The position numbers were made by a program, and so were the translations under genes. The notes under the pieces were generated by a model that saw only the letters and a list, made by a program, of their open reading frames with translations, did no database searches and was not told where the DNA came from. From Agrypnia vestita (taxonomy: Eukaryota > Arthropoda > Insecta > Trichoptera > Phryganeidae), in the NCBI GenBank assembly GCA_016648135.1, contig JADDOH010024890.1:1-64000 (forward strand): a stretch of DNA of 64,000 bases. The letters are read 5' to 3'. Positions 26,501 through 36,439 of this stretch are shown piece after piece; position 1 is the first letter of the stretch, and the number at the start of each line of letters is the position of its first letter.

Positions 26501-29500
26501 ACAAGAAACAAGTAACAATTGACAGCTTGAGTTCCACAGAAAAAATAATTTGAGAACTCAACAAATCCATTCATTCAATGTAAGGGGAATCCCCGATAAT
26601 AGAGGTGTGATCGGATACACGGTGCACAGTCAAACCGTAATATGCGTTGCGTTCAGTTAAAAATAGTTTGTTTTTAATATTCGTAATGATATTCTTGATG
26701 ATATTCGGAGAATCAGAATATTTGTATTCGTTGCATCACTAGTGGAGACTTGTAGGGCGGTGATGAAGACTGGATAAAATTACAACTAATTAATACGTTC
26801 GCAACGCCTTTGTTGTTTGTTCTTCGTCAGTTGCTTCGTCAGCATTATTTTTCAGCAAACGAGTGCTGCGCCATTATGCCCCGTCATACCACAATCCCCT
26901 CTCTTCTCTACTTAAGATATTGACTGATGTCTTTTTAGGTTTTGAGCAGTCAGTAGGTACCATTTCAGGGCCTAACCGGATATTATGATTGCAAAAGCCG
27001 CCGTATGAATGTGGCAATCGAGATAATAATCTGAGGATAAAAACAAGTGATTTTGTGAATCCACGTATAAATCCCACAATAAACTATGCATCTATTTTGT
27101 AAGAAGTTGCTGCACATTGTACCTACGTTTACATAATATTATCAAAAGGTTCCTTAATATTTACAAATACATTTTTTAAATTATGCGTTCGTCAGTGGTA
27201 GGTATAATCGGTACCATAGTGAGCTATTTAAACGTCCCAGGCAAACCAAATATTTGACTCCTATTAGTAAAGTGTTGATAGAAAAATGTACAATCTGTAA
27301 TAAGTATACGCACGTAAAAATAATTTTTACAGAGAAATTTACAATATTGTGCTTGTTGGTTTAGTGATAAGATACTCGCCTAGTGATCAAGTAAGTGATA
27401 GGGGGTTCGAACCTCGTTAGTCCTATTTTCATAGAATAGGTAGGTATATATATATCTTGAAAATAGTAAGAATACTGAAGATAACTAAATTAATTGAATG
27501 ATTGTATCTGAGATATTCTATTACGATATAAGTAGTTACTAAACGATTTTATTTGAAAAACAAACAATTTCTAAGTATCAAAATTTTTAAATTAAGAAAA
27601 TGTATAGAAAAAACATTAAATTGCCTAATAAGTGCCTAAGGAGTGCAGAAATTTTATTATAAAAACTTTTAAATTACAAGATTATGGAAAGAAATATGTT
27701 AAAATGAAAACATGTATTAGCCTACACAACATTATGTATGGTACTAAATAATTAAGAGAAATAAAAAAATACCCAGGCGCAATGCAAAAATGCTACAGAT
27801 GATTGAAAAATTATGAGATCAAAAATCGATGGAATACTTTTCTCATATCAAGGAAATAAACTAGGTTGAATAGTAATTGAAGGCATTAAATAATTGTACT
27901 AGCCAACGTTATTGGGTTGTGTGTACAAAATGTGATCCGCCGTATAAATATAAAAATAAAACTATATCATAGGTATAATAAACAAAATATTAAGTACATA
28001 TAAAACATGTCATTCTTCTTTCTTTTTTCTATAAGACTATCCACTAAAAAACTGACTCAAATTGGTCTGAAACACCCTTCTTTCACTTAGTATTTGATAT
28101 ATATTATTTTGTGATAGAATGCGGAGCTGTTGTTAAATAATAAGACATATCACCTCCGCCGTCCACCGCAGCTTTAAATTATTGTGGACGAATATACGAG
28201 ATGCTAAAATAGCTAAACCTTTTCTAACCCTCAAACACTGCGCCTAGGAAACTTTAGCGTTTGCGTAGGGTAAAGTAATGTGCATAATCAGCGTAGAAAA
28301 TTAATGTTAATACAGTCGAAAGGTAGGAACTTTATATATTAAATGTGTGTACCCACCTGTATTTTGAAAAGTGACAAGTGACTGCATCTTTTATTTCTCC
28401 ACCAGAACAACCATTCGGTCAGCTTCCAGTCTTGGACACTGGAGATGCCTTCCTCCTCACCCAGTCTGTGGCCATTGCCAGATACCTTGGTAAGACCTTC
28501 GGCCTGTCGGCTGACGACGATGTGAAGAACGCTCAGCTGGACGCGCTGGTGGACCACATGAATGATATCCATAAAAGTGAGTATGCGCTAATCTTAAATG
28601 TACGCTTATTGCACATAAGATTTTAAGCCATTTCGATGAATTAATATATAAATTCTTATTCAAATAAACATATTTCACTTCTTCAATAAGTGAAAAATAA
28701 TTTTTTGGTAACATTATTTATATTAGTAACATTATTTATATCAGTAAAAAAACACTTTTTATTTTGTTTTGTACTCAAATCGTATTTCTAAAAAATCTTA
28801 TTTCAAATAAAATAATTTAAAATATTCCAAATTCCACCAGCTTTCTATACTAATAATAAATTAATATTTTATATATTAAATAAGAAAGATAAGGATGATA
28901 TTTAAAAATTTCCGTGGTTTGAAAAAATGTTATATTGGTAAAACTTGTAGAAATTTTGATATAAGAATCAAAGAGCACTTAAAATGTTTAAATAAGTAGC
29001 AATAACTATTCTAAATTTACTAATCAGCTTTTGGCCCCGAAATGAGTTGATAATTCAATAAATAGATAGTGTTTTACTTTTATTGATAAAATATTTTAAT
29101 TAAGAAAACAGTATTTTAGCGAAATAAAAAAATAAATTTTGTATTTATCAAAGACTACATGTTTGATTGAATGGCTTTTCATGGAATACTTCTAGACTTC
29201 GATGTCTGTCAAATTTACGAAAAGTTAACTAATTAAGAATGTTCTTAGGTTTTCACGGCCACTCAGAATCATCTGGTTTGTGTCTTTTGGGGTATTATGG
29301 CGTGTTTCAACGAATGGGCAATGGGATCCGAAACGTCGGTCAGGAAGGTCGTAAGAACACGGCATTATACCCCAGAAAACATGATCCAGAAGTTAACCAA
29401 TTATTCACGTCACAATGTGCTGATGAACAAGAATCTCTTTCCACTTTTCAGAACAGTACGCAGTCATGAACACCGGTGAAGGAGGTGAAGAGTTGATGTC

Positions 29501-32500
29501 TACTGTTATCCCATTTTACCTCAAGAAGTTTAACTCTATTGCATCTGAGGGTTGGTTCTACGGGTCTACTGTAAGTACAAAACCTATCGCTTTCCAAGTG
29601 CAGACATTCCCAAAATATGCATTCTGAAATAATGGGGTTTAATTTTTTTTTTACTCTCTTAATTCAAATAGTTATTAGTACCTATACAAGATTCTGTAAG
29701 CATTAAGGCTCCAGATAACGGTAATTTTTAAATTTTTTTTTTTAATTTTCTGAAAGATGTATTTATTAAGAATGCTCTCACCAAATGTTTTGAAGAGATT
29801 TATAAAATTAAAGGAGATACGGCGATTTATGTGAAACCGTTCCGTGCGGTTGTCGAACGGGTCTGCTACTTGGCTAACCTTTGTTGACGAGTCTCTGGAT
29901 GTTGAGGGAGTTGCTGTATGGTCCAGAAATATGTGACTAATGGTGAAAAAAAAGAGGCAAATATTTTTTTTTGTTTGTATGTTGAATTATCTTTCAGCAA
30001 AATTTTGAATACGTTTTTCTCGAAACTGCGTTTTTCTACCTGTTTGACAACGTCTTAAAAAAACTATACAACCCATCAGCATGCGCCAAGTCTTAAACTG
30101 TTTGAAAATCTAGTCTCTGTGGCAACACGTAAGGATTTTTTATAAAGTGTTCCTTTCTATTTTTTTTATGAACGATGAAAATTTTCCATGAAAATCTGAA
30201 ATAAAATTCGCTTGTCTAACATTTTTTTTAGATTCCCCTACGTGATGCTGTAAACCTATATGTTTTGTTTCTAAATATATTTCTGTTTTATTTTTCTGAT
30301 GAACCGTATGGCTTTATTGCTGTCAAATGCCGAGCAGCAATTTTGTCCTCTTGGAAGCGGCGTACACCGCAAACTATAGTTTAGATTCGAGTAGAAAAAT
30401 TTGTTTACAGTCTTCTATATGTACATATTGACTATGATTATTGATTTGAAAATTTCATGTTTCGTTTTCTTGAAAATAATTACGAAATATACACCCTCAT
30501 ACCGCGCACGAACCGCGGTGTGGGGCCTCAAACATGATACTTTTGCATATCAACATGATAAAATATCATTATTATTTTTATATTTCTTATAAAAAAACAA
30601 TCAGGTTTCAAAATGAATATTCTTGCACTTAAATGATAAGTGTATCAATTGCAAATGTATCACTTTTTATCGTAAAATAATAATGTAAAGTCCCACAAAA
30701 ACGATCTTTTGGTAGGTAGGTACTTAGTAGAATTAACGATGTACAAAAACTCTACTTTTTTTTATAGAAAGTTGATAGTCTTGCACTCGGGGTCTGATAT
30801 ATAAAATTTAACATTATGTCTGTTATTAATCACATTGATTTACACGGTTACTTTTTGGGACCCCGCTAAACAATGGCACCTCCCCTCCCTGTCCCTCCAA
30901 CCCGCTTTCCACGATATAAATTTTTATCGTGTTGAATATCATCCGATAAAAATTCTAGTCAGTTGCAATCTATTGCTGGATGCTTGAGCAGTGCTGTCTG
31001 GAGAAACGAACATATGCTCAAGGAGAGCAAACTGAAGATATATAAGACCTGTATCCGCCCAATCATGACGTACGGTATCGAGACAAGGGCTGACACTACC
31101 AAAACTAAAAATCTTCTAAGAACAACTGAGATGAAGACTCTCTGACCCTTTGCGGGACTGACAATCCGAGACCGAGTGAGGAATTCCGAAATACGAAGGC
31201 CTTGGGACGTCGAGGATATTGTCCGATGGGGAAGATCTAGAAGACGTTACTGGAGAGATCATGTGGAGAGAGCTTGTTCTGAGAGAGTAGTGAGCATAGC
31301 AGCGAACAAGCTGCCGTCTGGTACCAGACTCCCAGGAAGACTGCATAAAAGATGGCGTGATAGCTGCACATCTGTATCCCAGGAACAGGCTCCGAGCAAT
31401 GACAGGACGCAGTCCTAGATGAAGCAGAAGAATACGAAGAAGACAGTTGCAATCTACGACCCTAAACAACTCGCGCCCTTCCAATCTTAATAGGAAACCA
31501 GGCAGAGCTACTTACTGCTTATCGTGTATGGTTTGATCTTAAAAATATTAAAGATGTTTTGTAATCTCTGTAAAATTTATAATATTATTAAAGATATAAT
31601 CAGTTCCCAGTAAAGAAATGTACCTCTTCTTTCAAAGTCTATGTGTCTTTTCAAGGATTGTTGATTCATAGTCAGATTTCTTTATCAAAGAATTGTAACC
31701 GTGCTTGAACAAGTTGTTATTCTTTTTGGATTACGCAAAACTTCTCTTAAATCCTATTTTAAATTATTAATTAATCAGTTTTTCAGGCACGAACCGCTGG
31801 TGCTGAGTATTATATTAAAAAATAAATAGCTGACACCATGGTATAAAAGTTGTTGTATTTTATTTCTCAAGGAATTTGTTTCCGGAGGTGTGAAAACACA
31901 ATTGGAGCGGTTATGTTTAAATCAAAATAGTCGGCGTTCGGTTGCGTAAGGAATAATTTGAAATGACTATAATATGCCATCATAAGTTACACCTAGCGTA
32001 ATTAGCTGTCGTCTAATGAATTTTCAAAATCAAGCGAAACTTTAATGTTCACGTTCTTACGTTAATTAATATATTCCGTTGTCTTCATGTTGTCAATTAC
32101 GTAAGTTGCCAGGCCGGTTTATCATAAATTTATTAATTATTTATGAATTGTGTTGTGTATATGTTTTTAGTGTATTTGTGGGGTAGATATAAAAGCAAAG
32201 GGAGCAATATCCAAAACGTTTGAATGTAGTCATTGAAAATTGCTAATTTATAATGTAGGTACCTACCTACTGAATTTGAGATTTTATAGGAAACATAGCC
32301 TATAAATTTATAGGATACATGATTTTTAAATATATTGATACATATAATCTAGAATTCAGTACATTTTAAATTAGTAATCCTCAGTGACTGCATTCAAGAC
32401 ATTATTTTAATTTTTTTGATATTGCAGCTTTTATACCAATAAGTCAGAATTAAAAAAATAATGCAAAATTTGATATTGCATATCTCCATAACTATTGATA

Positions 32501-33951
32501 CTAGGCCATGGTTGTTTGAATATTTTAGACTCATAATATAGTCGGGAATCTACCTTCCAAGTTTCTGGTACACTCTGTATATTGCGAATAACTTTCTACT
32601 AAATTTGTCAAACTATTTTATAAGAAACCTCTCTCATAACTTAGAAGCATCCGACTGACTGCTTTGCAAGCAGTATACAGTATTGCCGATTGTCTATGGA
32701 AAAACATTTTTTCTGCTTTTGATGGTCTTACTACACATTTTCAGTTAATTTTCTTTTGGTGTTGTATTATTTGGGATATTTATGAAGATTACAATAAATA
32801 TCAGCTCAATATCCACTATAATTATTAAATAGTTTTAAAAATAAGATTTTTGGGGTTAAGTTAAGGCCCATTAGAGGTAACGGGAGTGTTAAGTTGATCA
32901 AATCTAAATATTTTAGAGAAAAAAACCCTCTCCGTTGTTTAGAATTTAGCGTTGAAAGGTATGTCACTCTAGAAACATTTTCGATTTTCTGCCTTTAGAG
33001 TACGACCCCGAAATTCTAGGAAAGGGTGTAATAACTGTTGTACCTTGTTAGCGAATCACATGGTTGGGTTTATTTGGTATCCTATGTGTATCCTATGTAC
33101 TTAAGGTATATTAAGTTCTCATACTTCGGTAAGTACGTTATTGAATTCGCCTGAGCAACCATGCGTCGATATTCATTTTATGTACCCCTATATTTCTCTT
33201 CATAAACAAACCCTTAGATTTAATCAGGTGTTTATTTTCTAAACAAAATGATTTCCATAATACATTCAACTATTTGAATTTAATAAACATTAATATTTCG
33301 TCGCTGTATATATAAATAATCTATGTGACGTTTTAGTACATTCCGAGATAAACGAATAAAACTGTTTAAAAAAATAATTGCACAGACTAGATTTATAAAA
33401 AATATTTTAAATATTTATTAGGCAGACTTTTCAGATGAACGGCAATGTTTTTTTTAGTATATTTCCATTATTTATATGAAAAATTCACAAATTGATTCGT
33501 TCATCTCAGAATGTACTAAACGGCACACAGGATTTATTATATACCAATACAGCGACGATTTGATAAATACTTTTGCCTTAGTTTTTTGTGTTTTTTGCTG
33601 AAAATTTAGAGTTTAATTTTTAAAGGTTTAAAATTTATTTACTCGAACCTGGTCATAATGACTTGTCTGCAAGGATATTATTGCATTTTTTCCCTAATTT
33701 TGATGATACTGCGTAGGTACCATAAAAAGTAAATGATATATCGAGGTTTTAAAAATTCATTGCCATTTTAATTTTTCTTTTAGCCGACATGGGTAGACAT
33801 CTACTTCGTGGGCTTCATCGACACCCTGGAGACCAGACTGAAGACAGAAGTCTTGGCAGCTTACCCAAATCTCAATCAAATCAAGAAGAAGATCACCGAG
33901 AAGCCCTCAGTTCAGAGCTACTTGAAGAAGCGTCCATACTGTGATAAGTGA
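11543..33951 (+). CDS. GST-A: sigma-class glutathione S-transferase, four exons, 16.7-kb first intron
   Basis: Exons: 11543-11675, 28406-28576, 29452-29570 and 33784-33951, giving 196 residues with phases 1, 1, 0 and GT-AG junctions throughout. The product should be a cytosolic enzyme that conjugates glutathione to electrophiles; sigma members can also isomerise prostaglandin H2. The N-terminal thioredoxin-fold domain (about 1-75) has the catalytic-type Tyr8 in [14 protein letters not shown], Trp39, the cis-proline motif GQLPVL and the glutathione-contact Gln-Ser in [12 protein letters not shown]. The C-terminal domain runs from about 80 to [11 protein letters not shown] and ...[12 protein letters not shown] retains GQLPVL, whereas B, C and D have H(K/R)LPVL. 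Exons 2-4 could in principle use another, unseen first exon, but the phase and residues fit exon 1 at 11.5 kb. ATTAAA at 34009 is a likely polyadenylation signal. Confidence 0.85.
11772..12257 (+). mobile_element. ACTCCCTTT-TIR element, variant I
   Basis: Termini ACTCCCTTT and AAAGGGAGT, with the outer flanks TTTT/AAAA extending the inverted repeat. The body carries the family phrase around CCAATCGAGCTGAAACTTTG, then the variant-I segment (CGGCGGCCCGATAACG). It lies 97 bases downstream of exon 1 of GST-A, in sense orientation within its intron. Confidence 0.75.
12258..13022. other. Intron 1 of GST-A, unremarkable stretch
   Basis: AT-rich sequence with several GTAGGTAC/GTACCTACC strings near 12315, 12385 and 12745. 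I see no exon-like block or element boundary. Confidence 0.5.
13023..13149. mobile_element. MITE with perfect 39-bp inverted arms
   Basis: The arms at 13023-13061 (starting GTTTCAAGTTGGATTAAAGT) and 13111-13149 are exact reverse complements over 39 bases. A 49-base centre between them contains CGGATTGTCTGATTGG. The arms' identity implies a recent insertion or strong constraint. CCGGCCCTA directly after the right arm resembles the end of the CCGG-ended family at 383 and 2011. Confidence 0.85.
13150..15470. other. Intron 1 of GST-A, no gene seen
   Basis: AT-rich. The open frames at 13458-13682 (minus) and 14295-14597 (plus) lack recognisable motifs or conserved composition, and I treat them as chance. 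The segment near 13690-13790 resembles 5250-5330 (CTGAAAAGTT...CATTTATTT), suggesting another low-copy repeat. Confidence 0.45.
15470..15790 (-). pseudogene. Unassigned coding-like relic
   Basis: The minus-strand frame at 15506-15754 reads like real protein ([18 protein letters not shown]...[20 protein letters not shown]) and ends in a stop. In another frame just past it, '[20 protein letters not shown]' continues the same style, implying one frameshift in a decayed gene. Base composition is less AT-biased than the surroundings. I do not recognise the family; a transposon ORF or processed pseudogene are both possible. Confidence 0.4.
15995..16160 (+). mobile_element. tRNA-derived SINE, family 1 (GACAGACA tail), degraded
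   Basis: Shows the family order: CCACGGAGAGGCAGCAGT head, AAGGTTCACACCC in the B-box position, GAAGGAAATTACAGAC body, then GGACAGACAGACAGG tail. Better copies lie at 34432-34620, 47310-47488 (minus) and 61500-61690. Confidence 0.7.
16925..17389. mobile_element. pogo/Tigger-like MITE
   Basis: The left end CAGTAAAGCCCCGTTAATTT and the right end (reverse complement CAGGGAACCTCGTTAATTCT) are similar inverted termini with the 'CAGTnnAxCCxCGnTAATT' look of pogo/Tigger transposons. The interior holds repeated TTTCGAATTA/TAATTTGAAA-type strings and no transposase. The open frame at 17289-17555 straddles its right edge and is not a gene. Confidence 0.6.
17578..20463 (-). CDS. GST-B: sigma-class glutathione S-transferase nested in GST-A intron 1
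   Basis: Coding exons, in transcript order: 20325-20463, 19136-19303, 18277-18398 and 17578-17745; 198 residues, phases 1, 1, 0. The catalytic-type Tyr is residue 10 ([10 protein letters not shown]) because the N-terminus is two residues longer than in C and D. Trp41 is present and the glutathione-contact Gln-Ser lies in [16 protein letters not shown]. The C-terminal half includes [17 protein letters not shown] and [15 protein letters not shown], ending KRPNTEN. The usually conserved EPIR is ESIR here. A non-coding first exon (21257-21306) joins an acceptor at 20474. The gene is transcribed opposite to GST-A from within its 16.7-kb intron. Splice positions match C and D exactly, so it is an intact paralogue and not a retrocopy. 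Its function as a GST follows from the family; substrate unknown. Confidence 0.93.
17962..18080 (+). repeat. GTCTCACAAAGACG repeat family copy
   Basis: Contains GTCTCACAAAGACGAAGCTA, the 'cccagggcttacaacc' phrase and TTAAGTGATCACT, as in the copies near 10365 and 47934. It lies in intron 3 of GST-B, antisense to it. Confidence 0.6.
19026..19087 (+). repeat. Partial ACGGCACGATACCCC repeat
   Basis: Fragment of the TGATGATGG/ACGTCGG tail family (ACACGGCACGATACCCCAG, ACACAAACCAGAAGATT). It ends 49 bases before the exon 2 boundary of GST-B. Confidence 0.55.
19753..19975 (+). mobile_element. GGTATAAAAGC-ended MITE, one-ended copy
   Basis: Begins GGTATAAAAGCAAAG and contains TTTTGAATGCAGTCAACGAG and TAATTTACAATGTACT, matching the left arm of the elements at 32181-32438 and 40212-40701. 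A second weak GGCAGCAATATCC occurs near 19955. In intron 1 of GST-B. Confidence 0.65.
21257..21345 (-). promoter_or_regulatory. Core promoter and non-coding exon 1 of GST-B
   Basis: On the minus strand TCAGT occupies 21308-21304 (putative start A at 21306), followed by N4, CGG, N6 and TCGAAG, the same spacing as in GST-C and GST-D. The exon would run 21306 to 21257 and end at a strong donor, GTAAGT. At the TATA position only a weak TAGTATTA is visible (starting 21338). The exon would splice to an acceptor ending at 20474. Confidence 0.65.
21307..26008. other. GST-A intron 1 between GST-B and the 26-kb hAT, no gene seen
   Basis: Mostly very AT-rich DNA with TAATA microsatellites (21540-21630, 22640-22690, 25770-25795) and TAGGTACC strings. 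23405-23570 repeats 'ttatttataatttacat' in both orientations, as a small foldback. The frame at 24372-24629 is unrecognised. No extra GST first exon was seen on the plus strand. Confidence 0.45.
21729..21879. mobile_element. Foldback MITE, ACAGT-ended
   Basis: Ends ACAGTTGCCGG and CCGGCTACTGT are near-perfect inverted repeats. Inside, CTTGAAATTCT...GGCGTAGTGGGGG pairs with CCCCCACTACGCC...AGAATTTCAAG. The 63-residue frame across it is a by-product of the stem. Confidence 0.7.
26017..26741. mobile_element. Non-autonomous hAT element with perfect TIRs and target duplication
   Basis: The termini TAGTGATGCAACGAATAC (26017-26034) and its exact reverse complement (26724-26741) are 18-bp perfect inverted repeats. 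The element is flanked by GTGGAGAC at 26009-26016 and again at 26742-26749, a perfect 8-bp duplication diagnostic of hAT insertion. The 725-bp interior has no transposase. A one-ended relative is at 5145-5216. Confidence 0.9.
27350..27475 (+). mobile_element. tRNA-derived SINE, family 2
   Basis: Head GCTTGTTGGTTTAGTGATAA with an ACTCGCCTAGTGATC segment and GGTTCGAACCTCG (B box), then TAGTCCTATTTTCATAGAAT and a GAAAATAGTAAGAATACTGA tail as in the 3625-3810 copy. Confidence 0.75.
28904..28999 (+). pseudogene. GIY-YIG nuclease relic, Penelope-like element
   Basis: In frame: [18 protein letters not shown] then [13 protein letters not shown] and a stop. 'YIGKTxRxFxxRIKEH' is the core of the GIY-YIG endonuclease that ends Penelope-like retroelement proteins. 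Only this block survives, in intron 2 of GST-A. A second fragment lies at 60003-60245. Confidence 0.65.
29250..29392 (+). repeat. TGATGATGG/ACGTCGG-type retroelement tail repeat
   Basis: Contains a GTGTCTTTTGGGGTATTATG block and, inverted, CATTATACCCCAGAAAAC, so it is a foldback carrying CCGAAACGTCGG at its centre. It ends about 60 bases before exon 3 of GST-A. Confidence 0.6.
30960..31456 (+). pseudogene. 5'-truncated LINE relic with 13-bp target duplication
   Basis: A frame from 30963 to 31418, broken by one TGA at 31143-31145, reads ...[19 protein letters not shown]...LRTTEMKTL, then ...[13 protein letters not shown]...[19 protein letters not shown]...[20 protein letters not shown]. This is the standard end of a non-LTR ORF2 ('YGxE' block, 'RxxWxxHVxR', 'GRPxKRWxD'). 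CAGTTGCAATCTA occurs at 30960-30972 and 31444-31456 as a target-site duplication, preceded by a GAA-rich tail. The TGA is probably a CpG decay of CGA. In intron 3 of GST-A, sense orientation. Confidence 0.8.
31457..32180. other. GST-A intron 3, no feature seen
   Basis: AT-rich DNA without recognisable exon, element terminus or repeat. Confidence 0.45.
32181..32438. mobile_element. Palindromic MITE, GGTATAAAAGC family
   Basis: The left arm (GATATAAAAGCAAAGGGAGC, then GAATGTAGTCATTGAAAATT) is answered by the right arm (ATCCTCAGTGACTGCATTCA, then GATATTGCAGCTTTTATACC). The arms are about 110 bp, separated by an AT-rich centre. Relatives lie at 19753, 40212-40701, 47803-48526 and 53345-53401. 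Confidence 0.75.
33299..33561. mobile_element. TCGTCGCTGTATATATA MITE, copy 1
   Basis: Bounded by TCGTCGCTGTATATATA and TACAGCGACGA. Contains GTACATTCCGAGATAAACGAAT and its inverted counterpart ATTCGTTCATCTCAGAATGT, plus CAGATGAACGGCAATG. An inverted second copy is at 60294-60556. Non-coding. Confidence 0.8.
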
Positions 33952-34008
33952 AAGGCTTTTTGCTATCTTCGATCTGCACTTCGAAATTTCTGACCAAAAC
34001 ATTACATG

Positions 34009-34014
34009 ATTAAA
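34009..34014 (+). terminator. Poly(A) signal of GST-A
   Basis: ATTAAA lies 58 bases after the TGA at 33949-33951. It is the only plausible hexamer nearby. Confidence 0.5.
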
Positions 34015-34431
34015 AATTCTGTTAGCGAACCACGTGTTTTAATTCTTACAAAAAGTAGCAACCAAACAAATCTTAACCTAACATAATCATGACTTATTTA
34101 TTCAGTAGTCAAAATATCCAAGTTCTTACATGCAATGACATTTGAAAATTTCCGCACCAGAATACGACGCCGACGGCGTGAATATAACTATACTGGCTGA
34201 AACCCATAAAAAATGACGGTACTTTTACATGCCGGTTCCTAAAGAGTAAGTATTCAGTTATTAATAGCCGACACCCATGAAATATCAATAACGACTTTTA
34301 TCAAAATATTTGAACATTTTTTTTATATTTCCCCTGCTGGCAGTTAAATATACTATTCTAAACCCTGGCGATTGAACGGAACATGAAATGGTTCGGTCTT
34401 TATTTAGTCCTATATGTAATGTAATATTTCG

Positions 34432-34620
34432 GGTAATGCAGGCTCGGTGATAGCAACATCGCTATCGTTGCCGTCTTCGGGTTTGCTGGCCCGGGGTTCA
34501 AGCCCCATCTCCGTTTAATTTCGTTTTTTAGCTGTGATTTCGAAGAAATTACGGACGTTACACGAGATTACGGGGACAGACAGACAGACGGGAGGACAGA
34601 CGGATGGACAGACGGAGAAA
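34432..34620 (+). mobile_element. tRNA-derived SINE, family 1
   Basis: Contains GCTGGCCCGGGGTTCAAGCC (B box GGTTCAAGCCC), then ATTACGGACGTTACACGAGA and a GACAGACAGACAGACGG tail with a GGAC/GGATGGAC extension. Sense to GST-A, about 480 bases past its stop codon. Confidence 0.8.
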
Positions 34621-35735
34621 AATGAAAGTAATATGTTTGATAAGTTTCTGGATAATATCTCCTTGTATTCTTTCTATAACTCCTTGTGTCAATTTAACAT
34701 TAATGGAAAGAAAAAGCCTAGATTATCATTGTAAAACTTGGTATAAAATTGGCAAGGAGGTCTTATTGATCGAAAAGGGAAGATTGAATTATAAATCTTC
34801 AATAATGTATAATTTATAAACATTTAAAGTTTTAAAAATTCAGCATACATGAAGGCAAACCTAGAAACTTTTATATAACGAAATGTGTTGCTTCCTATAC
34901 CTTTAAGCATTGTTTCGTAAGTAATATTATTTTTCTTTTAACATACAGGTATTTTAAATTGTAAATAAATCACTACAATACAAAATTATATATTGAGTCA
35001 TGGAATATTTAATAAGTCTCTAGCTGAGTTAATATTGTGCGTATATTAAGTATGTAGGTACATAATTTAATATTTACTTCGTCCTTCAAGTTCAAATCAA
35101 TAATGTAAGTTTGTCCAGGTTAATCCATAAACGATTTCATTAATTATTAATGGCATTCTGCCTATTATTTATCACCTTCCCCTCATTTCAAACTTTAGAC
35201 CAAATCCGACAAGTGCGATCGATACTAGGATTACCTCAAAGCCTACTTACAAAATTGTAAAACTTATTTTTAGGTATCGGAATAATGAAATGATTAATGG
35301 ACCGTGATTGTTGTACCACTGGCTTCCGTTTCACAAGTTCAGACGGCGCTAAAGTCGGCCATTTTCTGCCCACTTCCCCCGCCCCCTATGCATCTGATGT
35401 ATGTAACTTTACTATTAAGTATGCATTTGGTGTGGGAGCAATATATTTACTCTGTTTTATGATCCATATGTCGTTGATGTAGGTTTTGTGTATTGAATTT
35501 TTAAATTATTATTTATTTATTTTGCCTATTTTCACGACAGCGAAAATCCTATTCAGACCCAGGAAAACACTTAGTTCAAATCCAAAAATCTGTAGGTACA
35601 TACTTTTGACTGTTATCTTATTTTTAATAGGATGTCACAATTAATTTTCAAACATCAAAAAAAATTCGGAATTTTTGGGGAAAAAAAATTTTTTCGGAAA
35701 TTTTTGGTAAAATTTTTTTTTTCGAAAAAATTACT
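34621..35735. other. Intergenic, no gene seen
   Basis: AT-rich. The segment 35070-35160 (TTCAAGTTCAAAT...TTTGTCCAGGTTAATCC) recurs at 50515-50590, so it is a low-copy repeat. 35300-35400 is locally GC-richer without a recognised motif. Confidence 0.45.
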
Positions 35736-35770
35736 ATAAATATGATACGTACGTTACACGAAGTTAAGGG

Positions 35771-35841
<71 letters not shown>

Positions 35842-35885
35842 GGACGGATGGACGGATGGACAGACGGCCAGACAGACAACGAAAT
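35736..35885 (+). repeat. SINE family 1 tail with expanded CAGA microsatellite
   Basis: GTACGTTACACGAAGTTAAG is the 3' body of SINE family 1. It is followed by about 100 bases of (CAGA)n with variant AAAC and GACGGATG units. The open frame of repeated Asp-Arg-Gln-Thr is a translation of the microsatellite and not a gene. Confidence 0.8.
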
Positions 35886-36439
35886 TATTGTAATTGGGAT
35901 TGGACTTGTATTAAAGCAAATGAATTTTTCATAATTTACCTATATTAGTTACTGTAATGAAAGTTCAACTTTTTGCAAAAAATAAGCCAATATTTCTTAA
36001 GAAAATGCAAACTTTGATATTGTTTGATAATCTCTATAACTATTGGTATTATTAGGTCATGGTTGCTTGAACAACAGGCAGGAATCCATCTGTAAAGTTT
36101 TTGCTACTAGCTATGAGACACCCGGTTTATGTTTTAAATATGATAAATGATTTCCAACATACAAATTTACATGGAAGATCGCGTCGAAATGCTTATGTTG
36201 TTTTTATTATGTTTCATGGTAACAGGGACATAATAAGTTTTCCGGAATTATTGATTAATGTTATATATAGAGCTTACCGAACTAAGCAACCAAGGCCTCG
36301 TCGTTACATTGTCATTACAAAGAATAAAATTTTACTTAATAACTCGTGTAAATTTGTTGTTTTTAGTATATTATTTGAGGATAGTAAAACCAACTGATGC
36401 ACGTTTTCGTTAACTTTTCCGTGTTCATGAACACGGCCC

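Noticed and set aside
35742..35948. Frame of repeated Asp-Arg-Gln-Thr
   Set aside because: Translation of a (CAGA)n microsatellite at the end of a SINE.
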